NCBI RefSeq assembly: GCF_021401125.1
Contig: NZ_JACBFQ010000004.1
Coordinates: 124,001 to 188,000, forward strand
Direction of reading: 5' to 3'
Origin: Xanthobacter sp. NM-59
GTDB lineage: Bacteria > Pseudomonadota > Alphaproteobacteria > Rhizobiales > Xanthobacteraceae
DNA: 64,000 nt
Below the pieces are notes generated by a model that saw only the letters and a list, made by a program, of their open reading frames with translations, was not told the DNA's origin and did no database searches. The translations under genes and the position numbers were made by a program. Positions within the stretch are counted from its first letter, which is position 1. Each line of letters opens with the position of its first letter. This document shows positions 38,378 through 45,453 of this stretch, piece by piece.

Positions 38378-39207
38378 TGGGGTGTGGGCCCATAAACGGT
38401 TCGTTGTTGGGCCCGGGTCGTGTTTCACGGCTTCCGAAGGGAAGGCGAGATGAACTGGGGCCTTTTCTCGCTAACGGATGCGCAGTTCGCGCGGACTGAA
38501 CCCCATCTGCCGAAGGACACGTGCGGGCTACCTCGTGTCGAGGACCGCAGGGTGGTCAGCGGGATTATTCTTGTCCTGAAATCCGGCGGACGCTGGGTCG
38601 ATGCCTCGGTCGACTGGGGCCCACGCAAAACCCGTACAACCGCTGTGCCCGCCGGGTCGCCTTAGGGGGCGACTTCCACGCGTTCACCGGAGCCGGCGGG
38701 CCGCCTGCGCGAGTTCTGATCGACAGTTCCGCCGTCAAGGACCACCGCTCGGCCTCGGGCGGGAAAGGGGAGCGCGCGCCGGCTATCGTCCGCTCCCCTG
38801 GCGGGGCGCACGACCGAGATTCACGTGCTGACCGAGCTTAGCTGCCGGTCTGTCGCCTTTCTGCTCACCGGCGGCCCGGTGGCCGATTGCATGGCTGCGG
38901 CGACGTTGCTCCAGCAGATGCCGAATGCCCGCATCATGTATGGGGACAAAGGCTATGACAGCAACGCGGTTCGCCCTCAGGTGCACGAGGCGCGTTCCAT
39001 GCCGAACATCCCGCCAATGCCCACCGGCGTTGGAGACCCTGCTTCTCTGTGGCGCTGTACCGCGACCGCAACGTCATCGAACCTATGTTGTAGTGCCTGA
39101 AGGACCTGCGGCGTATCGCGATCCGCTACCACCGTCTGGCCGTCAACTTTCCCACTGCTGCCTGCATTGCCGCGACAGTCAGCCATTGGTTATGAATCTG
39201 CACCCCA
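38378..39207 (+). mobile_element. IS5-family insertion sequence remnant
   Basis: Imperfect terminal inverted repeats (TGGGGTGTGGGCCCATAAAC at 38,378-38,397, and on the other strand TGGGGTGCAGATTCATAACC at 39,188-39,207; 15 of 20 match) enclose a broken IS5-type transposase. At about 830 bp it has the usual size of the IS427/IS1031 group. No target duplication is clear. It sits in the GTA cluster between capsid and connector genes. Confidence 0.65.
38450..39195 (+). pseudogene. IS5-family transposase, frameshifted and with an internal stop
   Basis: Family pieces lie in order but in changing frames. The N-terminus is MNWGLFSLTDAQFARTEPHL with RVEDRRVVSGIILVLKSGGRWVDA; the middle has IDSSAVKDHRSASGG; then TELSCRSVAFLLTGGPVADC and MYGDKGYDSNAVR (DDE region); and the C-terminus is LYRDRNVIEPM, then a stop, CLKDLRRIAIRYHRLAVNF and AATVSHWL. 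At least two frameshifts and one stop are needed, and part of the middle seems deleted, so it is inactive. Confidence 0.75.
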
Positions 39208-39370
39208 AGGCATGGCCGCCGCGGATGCCGCGGGGGCATCGCAACGCCGCTGGCGCGGAGCGCCGCGGTCGCCTCGGGCGGAGGATGGTGATGCCAATGG
39301 CTGTGCGCGGCGTCGCGTTCCTGGAAGGGGTGGGACCTGGGCGAGGCCGGAGGCGGGCGCCGTTGAGCCC

Positions 39371-40333
39371 TCAGTTCGGCAGCACGATGCAGGGGCCGCC
39401 GGCCTTGCGCAGGCGGGTGCACAGGGCGTTGGCTTCCGACCGCGTCTGGGCCGGCAGGCGCACGCGATAGAAGGTGCGCGCACCGCGGCCCGCCATGCGG
39501 GTGGCGACGATCACCGGCACCGCATCGCCGAAAACCGATTGATATTTGCCCGCCGCGCGCTGGAACGATGACAGAGCCAGATCCTTGGAGAAGTTTCCGG
39601 AGATCTGCACGCCCCAGGGTGCGAAGAGGGCATTGGGCCCGGCATCGGGCGCGGGCGTCCCCTGGCGCAGGCTGGCGAGGGTGACGAGGCAGGTCGCGTC
39701 CGCTTCTTCGGGCGGGACATCCCCGCTCCGTTTCAGGGCGGCCCAGTCGTCAGCGGTGCGGCCGGTGATGAGGCGCACATACGCACGGGTCTCGCGGGGC
39801 AGGCCGCCGCCGGCCAGGAAGGCTGACACGCGGCCCGGCCCCCCATTATAGGCCGCCGCCGCAAGGCCGAGATTGCCGAACTGCCGCCGCAGATCGGCCA
39901 GCAGCGCCGCCGAGGCGGGAATGGCCTCTTCCGGGTCGAACGGGTTGGAGAGGCCGCGCTCCCGCGCCGTGCCCGGCATGAACTGGGCGATGCCCTGGGC
40001 GCCCGCGCGGCTCACCACATGGGGGCGAAACGAGCTTTCACGCCAGATCAGCCGCGTGAGGAAGGTGGCCGGGAGGCCGCTCCGCGCCGCCGCGCCGTCG
40101 ATCAGGCGGCACAGCGCGCCATCGATGGTTTCGCCTTTGGCCGTGTCGCCGCTGCCGGGAGATCCGGAGGGCGGGGGTGCTGTCATGGGCGGCTGGGGAG
40201 CATCATTCGCGAGGCCGTCGACCGCTTGCGCCTCGGCCGGCGCGGGAGTGCCCGCCAGCGCGCCGAGCAGCAGGAGGCCGGCGGCAATACCGCGGCGCGC
40301 CGTCCGCATGGGAAGGGGCGACGCCGCGGCCAT
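39371..40333 (-). CDS. Lytic murein transglycosylase with C-terminal SPOR-like domain
   Basis: 320-aa exported protein. After a signal peptide (GIAAGLLLLGALAGTPAPAEA) and a Pro-rich linker comes an SLT domain: FLTRLIWRESSFRPHVVSRAGA (catalytic Glu), GIAQFMPGTARERGL and LAAAAYNGGPGRVSAFL. The end (GVQISGNFSKDLALSSFQRA through RVRLPAQTRSEANALCTRL) resembles a SPOR peptidoglycan-binding repeat. ATG at 40333 or 40309 could start it. It is antisense in the GTA cluster, three bases downstream of the protease gene; it may be a host cell-wall enzyme or a release/entry factor. Confidence 0.88.
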   Translation of the reverse strand: MAAASPLPMRTARRGIAAGLLLLGALAGTPAPAEAQAVDGLANDAPQPPMTAPPPSGSPGSGDTAKGETIDGALCRLIDGAAARSGLPATFLTRLIWRESSFRPHVVSRAGAQGIAQFMPGTARERGLSNPFDPEEAIPASAALLADLRRQFGNLGLAAAAYNGGPGRVSAFLAGGGLPRETRAYVRLITGRTADDWAALKRSGDVPPEEADATCLVTLASLRQGTPAPDAGPNALFAPWGVQISGNFSKDLALSSFQRAAGKYQSVFGDAVPVIVATRMAGRGARTFYRVRLPAQTRSEANALCTRLRKAGGPCIVLPN

Positions 40334-40335
40334 GG

Positions 40336-41094
40336 TCAGCGGCCGATGGGGCTGCCGAGGGCAGCGGCGGTGGAGGTGATCCAATCGCGGTGGATGGACA
40401 CCAGCGTCACGCCGGTGACGCCGCCGCAGCCGCGTGTGCCGCCGGGTCCCGTGGCCCAGCCGATAACGCCGGCCACCGTCCCGTCTTGGAAGGCCGGGCC
40501 GCCGGAATCGCCGGTGCAGGCGCCGGCCGCGCCCTGGCCCGCTGAAAGGCGCACCATGATGCCCCCGGTGGTGCCAATGGAAGGCAGGTTCACCGTGCGC
40601 AGGGTGCCGGCGGTCTTGGTGGCGCCGTCCGCCGTCACACCGAACCCGGCGAGGGTGAAGGGCGTGCCCTTGGCCGGCAGCCCCGTGGCGGCGGTGAGCG
40701 CCACCGGGTGAAAGCGCGGTGGCAGCGGCGATGCCAGCTTGACGAGGGCGAGGTCGGGTGTGGGCCTGCGGGTGCGGAACTGGTCCGCGTTGAAGCGCGG
40801 ATGCACCTCGACCCGCGCCGCCGGGATCAGCCGGGGCGGACCCTCACCCACGATGGCCACCGCATAGTCCGCCTGGGGCTCCACGCAGTGAGCGGCGGTC
40901 AGCAGCAGGTCCGGCGCCAGGACGGTGCCGGTGCAGACCGCGCCGCGGGTGGAAACCACCATGGCCGCGTGCGCCTCCAGGGTGGGGTCGGCCGGCGCGC
41001 CGCCCACCATGGCCCGCGCGGGAAGCGCGGCGCCGATGGTGGCCGCGAGGAGGACGACGGCGCAGGACGCGCGCAGGGGAGCAAAGCCGATCAT
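40336..41094 (-). CDS. Trypsin-like serine protease, exported
   Basis: 252-aa S1 family protease starting at ATG 41094 with a signal peptide ending ALPARA. The triad is visible: LLTAAHCVEP (His), TPDLALVKLASPL (Asp) and ACTGDSGGPAFQDG (Ser). The mature N-terminus MVGGAPADP resembles the activated IVGG-type start. It precedes and is probably co-transcribed with the lytic transglycosylase. Both act outside the cytoplasm. Confidence 0.9.
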   Translation of the reverse strand: MIGFAPLRASCAVVLLAATIGAALPARAMVGGAPADPTLEAHAAMVVSTRGAVCTGTVLAPDLLLTAAHCVEPQADYAVAIVGEGPPRLIPAARVEVHPRFNADQFRTRRPTPDLALVKLASPLPPRFHPVALTAATGLPAKGTPFTLAGFGVTADGATKTAGTLRTVNLPSIGTTGGIMVRLSAGQGAAGACTGDSGGPAFQDGTVAGVIGWATGPGGTRGCGGVTGVTLVSIHRDWITSTAAALGSPIGR

Positions 41095-41166
41095 GGGCGC
41101 GTTCTGCCGCTCCGGCTCCCCACCGTCAATGGCGCCGCGCAGGTTCAATCTCAATGGAGACCGAGC

Positions 41167-41724
41167 ATGGCAGAACTTCTCGCCGGCCCCGCCGCCGAGC
41201 CGCTGACCCGCGCCGAGGCGAAATCCTTCCTGCGCATCGACCATGACGACGAGGATGCGCTGGTCGATGCCCTCATCGTCGCCGCCCGGCGCATGGTGGA
41301 GGCGGCCACGGGCCGCGTGCTGCTGGAGCAGACCTGGTGCTTTGGCCGTGAGGCCTGGCCGCTCAGCGGCGTCATTCCGGCCCCCGTGGCCCCGGTGCGC
41401 ACGATCGTCTCCGCAATCGTGTCCCTGGCCGATGGGCACACGGTGGAGGTGCCCGAAGGGGTGCTCAGCCTGAAGGCGGATCGCGCGCCCGCGCTCATCC
41501 ATGTGGATCTCGCCCGCGCGCCGCAGCCGGGAGCGGGCGGCATCGCGATCACCATCACCGCCGGCTATGGCGCGACCGCCGCCGCCGTGCCGGCCGACCT
41601 GATGCAGGCGGTGCGGCTGGTGATGGCGCATTTCTATGAGTTCCGCGACGGCTCGGGCGACGCCTTGTCACTGCCCGACACCGTCGGCGCGCTGCTGGCG
41701 CCCTACCGCTTGGTGCGGCTGTGA
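41167..41724 (+). CDS. Head-tail connector protein (GTA g6)
   Basis: 185-aa protein of the phage gp6/HK97 connector type: LTRAEAKSFLRIDHDDEDALVDALIVAARRMVEA is the family N-terminus, followed by WPLSGVIPAPVAPVRTI and a C-terminal helix. It bridges portal and tail. ATG at 41167. Overlaps the next gene's GTG by four bases. Confidence 0.88.
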   Translation: MAELLAGPAAEPLTRAEAKSFLRIDHDDEDALVDALIVAARRMVEAATGRVLLEQTWCFGREAWPLSGVIPAPVAPVRTIVSAIVSLADGHTVEVPEGVLSLKADRAPALIHVDLARAPQPGAGGIAITITAGYGATAAAVPADLMQAVRLVMAHFYEFRDGSGDALSLPDTVGALLAPYRLVRL

Positions 41725-42044
41725 GCGCGGTGGCGGCCCTGCGTCAGCGCCTGACGCACCAGACCTATGTGGACACCGCCGACGGCGCCGGCGGCATCTC
41801 CCGCACCTTCCTGTCCGTGGATCGGCTGTGGGGGGCGGTGGAGACGGCGTCTACCGAGTTCGGCATCGGCGAGGAGCGCGCCCGCGCGTCCCATGTCGTG
41901 CGCATTACGGTGCGCTCGCCCAACACCATCGCGCCCGGGGATCGGCTGCTGCTGGGCACCCGGACGTTCCATGTGGAGGCGGTGCGGGATGCGGATGGGC
42001 GCGGGCGCTTCTCCCTCTGCCGCTGCCGGGAGGAGCAGCCATGA
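41721..42044 (+). CDS. Head-tail adaptor / stopper protein (GTA g7)
   Basis: 107-aa SPP1 gp16-like head-closure protein: LRQRLTHQTYVDTADGAGG, RLWGAVETAS and SHVVRITVRSPNTIAPGDRLLLGTRTFHVEAV are the typical beta-barrel segments. GTG start overlapping the g6 stop. Confidence 0.85.
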   Translation: MSAVAALRQRLTHQTYVDTADGAGGISRTFLSVDRLWGAVETASTEFGIGEERARASHVVRITVRSPNTIAPGDRLLLGTRTFHVEAVRDADGRGRFSLCRCREEQP

Positions 42045-42361
42045 AGGTGAGCATTTCCAGTCGCGGCGTCGAGGGCTTGGCCGCGCGCCTTGCCGCGCAG
42101 GTTCTTCCCCCGGTGGCGGAAAAGGTCGCTGGCCAGGCCTCCGATGCGCTTGCACGGGAGATTGCCACGGCGACCGGCGCCGCCCCGCAGCAGGCCGGCA
42201 CCCCATCGCGCCCGCTGGTGCGGGTCACCGACCCCGCCGTGCTCGATCGCGTGCGGGGTGATGCGGCGCATGCGGGAGACCCGGTGCTCGATCGCGTGCG
42301 CCTCGCTTTCACGCGCCGGCCAGCGCAGCCCGCCCCGACCCCGGAGGGGACGACGCCATGA
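42041..42361 (+). CDS. Small head-tail joining protein, HK97 gp10-like
   Basis: 106-aa protein (MKVSISSRGVEGLAARLAAQ at the start). A protein of this size between adaptor and DUF3168 genes is usual for HK97 gp10-like tail-completion proteins, but the sequence is short and the family call rests on position. It overlaps both neighbours by four bases. Confidence 0.6.
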   Translation: MKVSISSRGVEGLAARLAAQVLPPVAEKVAGQASDALAREIATATGAAPQQAGTPSRPLVRVTDPAVLDRVRGDAAHAGDPVLDRVRLAFTRRPAQPAPTPEGTTP

Positions 42362-42777
42362 GCGTGCCGCTGACGAGCCCCGCCTTGAGCCTGCGCAAGG
42401 CCATCCATGCGGCCCTGTGCGCCGACGCTCCGCTGGTGGCGCTGCTTGGCGGCGCGCGCATCCATGACGTGCCGCCGAAGGATGCGGTCTTTCCTTTCGT
42501 CGCCCTCGGCGAGGCTGTGGTGAGCGACTGGTCCACGGCCACGGAGGCCGGTACCGAGCATGCGCTGACCCTGCACGCTTTCTCCCGCAGTGGTGGGCGG
42601 GGCGAGGCCTTCGCCCTTGCCGCCGCCGTGCAGGAGGCGCTGCACGATGCGCCTCTCTCCCTCCAGGGCCATCGGCTGGCCAATCTGCGCGCCACGACCA
42701 GCGAGGTGGTGCGCGAGAAGGATGGGCGCACGTTTCACGCCCTGGTGCGGTTCCGCGCCGTCACCGAGCCTGTGTGA
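42358..42777 (+). CDS. DUF3168 tail-completion protein (GTA g8)
   Basis: 139-aa protein with family segments ALRKAIHAAL-like SLRKAIHAALCADAPLVALL, IHDVPPKDAVFPFVALGEA and the C-terminal RTFHALVRFRAVTEPV. DUF3168 proteins act as tail terminators. ATG at 42358 overlaps the previous stop. Confidence 0.88.
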   Translation: MSVPLTSPALSLRKAIHAALCADAPLVALLGGARIHDVPPKDAVFPFVALGEAVVSDWSTATEAGTEHALTLHAFSRSGGRGEAFALAAAVQEALHDAPLSLQGHRLANLRATTSEVVREKDGRTFHALVRFRAVTEPV

Positions 42778-42889
42778 AGCTCGGGCGGCTATACGCCCCA
42801 CACTTCCAACCACTTGAAGCCACGCATCTTTCCGCCGCGATCCGAAGCCGGTCGGGCGGAAGGGGGCCGGCTACCCATCGGAGATCGCC

Positions 42890-43297
42890 ATGAGTGCGCA
42901 GAAGGGCAAGGACCTGTTGTTGAAGATCCACGACGGCACGGCCTTCGTGACGGTGGCGGGGCTGCGCTCGCGCACGCTCGCCTTCAACGCGCAGAGTGTG
43001 GACGTGACCCATTCGGAATCCGCCGGCCGCTGGCGCGAGCTGCTGGATGGCGCGGGCGTCAAGCGCGCGAGCGTCTCGGGATCGGGCGTGTTCAAGGATG
43101 CCGCGTCCGATGCGCTGGTGCGGCAGATGTTCTTCAACGGCGCGCTGGCGAGCTGCCAGATCCTGGTGCCCGACTTCGGCACCATCACCGGCAGTTTTCA
43201 GGTCACCGCCCTGGAGATCGCGGCCGAGCATGACCGTGAGGTCACCTTCGACCTGACCTTGGAGAGCGCTGGCGAGATCGCCTTCGCCGCCCTGTGA
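42890..43297 (+). CDS. Major tail tube protein (GTA g9)
   Basis: 135-aa TP901-1-type major tail protein: GKDLLLKIHDGTAFVTVAGL, FNAQSVDVTHSESAGRWRELL and an AL-rich beta-strand C-terminus (VTFDLTLESAGEIAFAAL). It polymerises into the tail tube. GAGATCGCC precedes ATG 42890; the Shine-Dalgarno is weak. Confidence 0.9.
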   Translation: MSAQKGKDLLLKIHDGTAFVTVAGLRSRTLAFNAQSVDVTHSESAGRWRELLDGAGVKRASVSGSGVFKDAASDALVRQMFFNGALASCQILVPDFGTITGSFQVTALEIAAEHDREVTFDLTLESAGEIAFAAL

Positions 43298-43320
43298 GAT
43301 CACGTTCGGAGGACATGACC

Positions 43321-43668
43321 ATGGCCAATATCCGACGCGGCGAGATCGCGGCCGTCATGGACGGCCGGCCGCGCGTTCTGGTGCTGACCCTCGGCGCGCT
43401 GGCGGAGCTTGAGGCCGCCTTCGGCGTGGCCGATCTCATGGCGCTGGCCGAGCGTTTCGAGCGTGGCCGCCTCGGCGCCCGCGACGCCGCGCGCATTCTG
43501 TGCGCCGGCCTGCGCGGCGCGGGAGAGGACGTGACGCTGGCCGATGTGGAACGCATGCGGGTGGAGGACGGCGCCGCTGGCTTCGTGCGCATCGTCGCCG
43601 CCTTGCTCGCAGCCACGTTCGGCGCGGCGGAGGCCGCTCTCCCCCCTCCGCCGCCGCAGGAGGCCTGA
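43321..43668 (+). CDS. Tail assembly chaperone, upstream frame (GTA g10)
   Basis: 115-aa GTA gp10-type protein (MANIRRGEIAAVMDGRPRVL, LTLGALAELEAAFGVADLMAL). ATG 43321 has GGAGG eight bases upstream, better spaced than the ATG at 43315. It ends in a Pro run (LPPPPPQEA). The run contains a C CCC CCT heptamer that could allow a -1 shift into the next frame, as in lambda G/GT. Confidence 0.85.
   Translation: MANIRRGEIAAVMDGRPRVLVLTLGALAELEAAFGVADLMALAERFERGRLGARDAARILCAGLRGAGEDVTLADVERMRVEDGAAGFVRIVAALLAATFGAAEAALPPPPPQEA
43641..43647 (+). promoter_or_regulatory. Putative -1 ribosomal frameshift site
   Basis: In the g10 frame the codons CTC CCC CCT contain the heptamer C CCC CCT, which fits X XXY YYZ. 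A -1 slip continues at 43,647 as SAAAGGLTRPPTEPRAFPWDEAM, joining the downstream chaperone frame. No ATG, GTG or TTG exists in that frame before the conserved FPWDEAM. Confidence 0.5.
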
Positions 43669-43889
43669 CCCGGCCCCCCACCGAGCCCCGCGCCTTTCCG
43701 TGGGACGAGGCCATGGGGCTGGGACTGGGCATCCTGCGGCTGCCCCCGGAGGACTTCTGGCGCATGACACCGCGAGAGCTGGCGGCGGCGGCCGGCGTGC
43801 TTTCCCCGCGCCCGCCGGCCGTGCTGCGCCGCGCGGATCTCGCGGCGCTGATGGCCCGCTTTCCCGATGCGCCGTCGGGCCCGCTCTGA
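43647..43889 (+). CDS. Tail assembly chaperone, downstream frame (GTA g10.1-like)
   Basis: 81 codons in the -1 frame relative to g10, given from the presumed frameshift point. The core FPWDEAMGLGLGILRLPPEDFWRMTPRELAAAAG has the FW-x-MTP-x-EL pattern of the rcc01693-type protein after GTA g10. An internal ATG at 43713 would give a 58-aa protein missing FPWDEA. Either a g10-g10.1 fusion made by frameshifting or a short separate protein is possible. Confidence 0.65.
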   Translation, partial: SAAAGGLTRPPTEPRAFPWDEAMGLGLGILRLPPEDFWRMTPRELAAAAGVLSPRPPAVLRRADLAALMARFPDAPSGPL

Positions 43890-43944
43890 AATCGAGGCCC
43901 CGATGCGCGCGCTTCGGGGGCTACCGCCGTGAAAGGACATAAGG

Positions 43945-44607
43945 ATGAGCGAGACCGTCGATATCGCCGTATCCGTCGATACGCGGGAGGCCAAGGCCGC
44001 CTTGGGGGAGATGGAGGTTTCAGCCAAGGGGCTGGCCAGCGCCCTCGGCTCCGCCTTCACCGGCCTGGTGGTGAAGGGCAAGGACCTGAGCACGGTCATC
44101 GAGCAGCTCGGGGTGCGGCTCTCCAACATGGCGCTGACCGCCGCGCTGAAACCCCTGGAGAGCGGGCTTACCGCGTTGCTGTCCGGCGCCACGAGCGGGC
44201 TGGGCTTCGCCAAGGGTGGGGTGTTTGAGGGGGGAGCGGTGCTGCCCTTTGCCAAAGGCGGCGTGTTCTCGGGCGGCGTGTTCTCGGGTGGGGTGGGGCA
44301 GGGGGCGGCGCCGCTTTCCGAGGCGCGCGTTCGCCCCTTCGCCCGTGGCGGCGTGGTGGCGGCGCCCACCTATTTTCCGCTCAGCGGGGCGTCGTTCGGC
44401 CTGATGGGTGAGAAGGGCGCGGAAGCCATCATGCCCCTGACCCGTGGCGCCGATGGCAGCCTGGGTGTGCGACAGGTGGAGGGAGGCGCGCGGGCGCAGG
44501 TGACGGTGAATGTGGCGACGCCGGATCTCTCGGCCTTTCGCCGCTCCGACGCCTATCTTTCCGGCCTGGTGGCGCGGGCCGTAGGGCGCGCGCAGCGGGG
44601 AGCCTGA
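43945..44607 (+). CDS. Short tape measure protein (GTA g11)
   Basis: 220-aa phage tail tape measure protein, far shorter than in ordinary siphophages but normal for GTAs with short tails. It has an N-terminal MSETVDIAVSVDTREAKAAL, a helical part, then Gly-rich repeats (FAKGGVFEGG, FAKGGVFSGG, FSGGV) and FGLMGEKGAEAIMPLTRGADG, a typical tape-measure C-terminal motif. Length roughly sets tail length. Confidence 0.9.
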   Translation: MSETVDIAVSVDTREAKAALGEMEVSAKGLASALGSAFTGLVVKGKDLSTVIEQLGVRLSNMALTAALKPLESGLTALLSGATSGLGFAKGGVFEGGAVLPFAKGGVFSGGVFSGGVGQGAAPLSEARVRPFARGGVVAAPTYFPLSGASFGLMGEKGAEAIMPLTRGADGSLGVRQVEGGARAQVTVNVATPDLSAFRRSDAYLSGLVARAVGRAQRGA

Positions 44608-44663
44608 CGGTGCCCTGAGCGCGGTTTCGAGTTATGGGGGCGCGGCTCGCATCAAGAAAGCGC

Positions 44664-44715
44664 GTTCGCTCAATAAGATCCGGCGTTTCCCTTGTTCCAG
44701 GACACGGGGAAGGGT
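44664..44715. repeat. Relative of the GCTCAATAAG hairpin repeat
   Basis: CGTTCGCTCAATAAGATCC followed by GTTTCCC and GGGGAAGGGTCCTA resembles the element at 24,797 (shared GCTCAATAAG then a TTTCC arm) but is more decayed. It lies between the tape measure gene and the end of the antisense 133-aa gene. Confidence 0.35.
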
Positions 44716-44716
44716 C

Positions 44717-45118
44717 CTAGCGCGCCTGCCTCCAGGGATCAGATGTCGACCCTTGGGAGCTGTTGGACGAACTGCTGCCGAGCTCAGTGGCGCTGTTGCC
44801 GAAGCTTCCCGTGTTGGACACGCTGCGCCCGCTGCCCGCATCCATCCGCACCGCGCCCTGCATGCGCACGCAGGTATCCGAGCCGGGCATCTTCATGAAG
44901 CCCTCGCCCAGCGCTGCGCAATCCGCGCTCTTGGTGGGAGCCTTCTGCGCATAGGCCGCGCCGGACGCGGCGATGAGGGTGGCCGTGATCGCAACCGCAT
45001 ACGCGGTCGTGAACAGGCATGGCCGGCCTGCGGCGAAGGTTCCCGTGCGCCAAGCCGCTGTGCGCTTCCCCAGTTGGCCGGCGGCGATGGAAGACGCGGG
45101 TGAGGCAGATGACAACAT
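44717..45118 (-). CDS. Small exported protein with porin-like N-terminal signature
   Basis: 133-aa protein. A hydrophobic segment (TTAYAVAITATLIAASGAAYAQ) looks like a signal peptide, preceded by a ~37-residue extension that may mean a later start. The mature part CAALGEGFMKMPGSDTCVRMQG resembles the N-terminus of alphaproteobacterial porins (CxAYGxGFFxxPGTDTC), then it ends in a Ser/Asn/Gly-rich tail. It may be a truncated porin or a small secreted protein that shares the motif. Confidence 0.6.
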   Translation of the reverse strand: MLSSASPASSIAAGQLGKRTAAWRTGTFAAGRPCLFTTAYAVAITATLIAASGAAYAQKAPTKSADCAALGEGFMKMPGSDTCVRMQGAVRMDAGSGRSVSNTGSFGNSATELGSSSSNSSQGSTSDPWRQAR

Positions 45119-45453
45119 GGTGGACCACAGCCTTCAAAATGCGCCGCGGGGGCGCGGCCCTTGCGGAGCCGGTGGCGCCCCATCGCTCCCGCCACATCGC
45201 TTGAAGCTTGGATTTGCGACAGGCCCTTCAGTCGGCCCCGGCGGGCGCGCATTGGGAATGCCTCTATCCTGCCGAGCGACTATGGCACAGGCCTGCGCCC
45301 TCACCAATGCTGCCTTTGCGGGAGGGGAGGGGCTGAAAGCTGCGCCCTCCACCGCACGAATGCGAAGCTGTCACGAGCGACTTCTCGCCTCGGGGAATGA
45401 TCCCGAGGCGTCATTACGTGTTCTGCTTCCGCCGGCCTTGCGCGGCCGGTGTG
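45119..45453. other. Intergenic region with hairpins
   Basis: No supported gene in 335 bases. A perfect 9-bp stem CGCCTCGGG/CCCGAGGCG (45,386-45,394 and 45,402-45,410) and CCGGCC/GGCCGG (45,432-45,449) lie just after the stop of the minus-strand Lys/Ala-rich gene and probably end its transcript. Confidence 0.5.
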
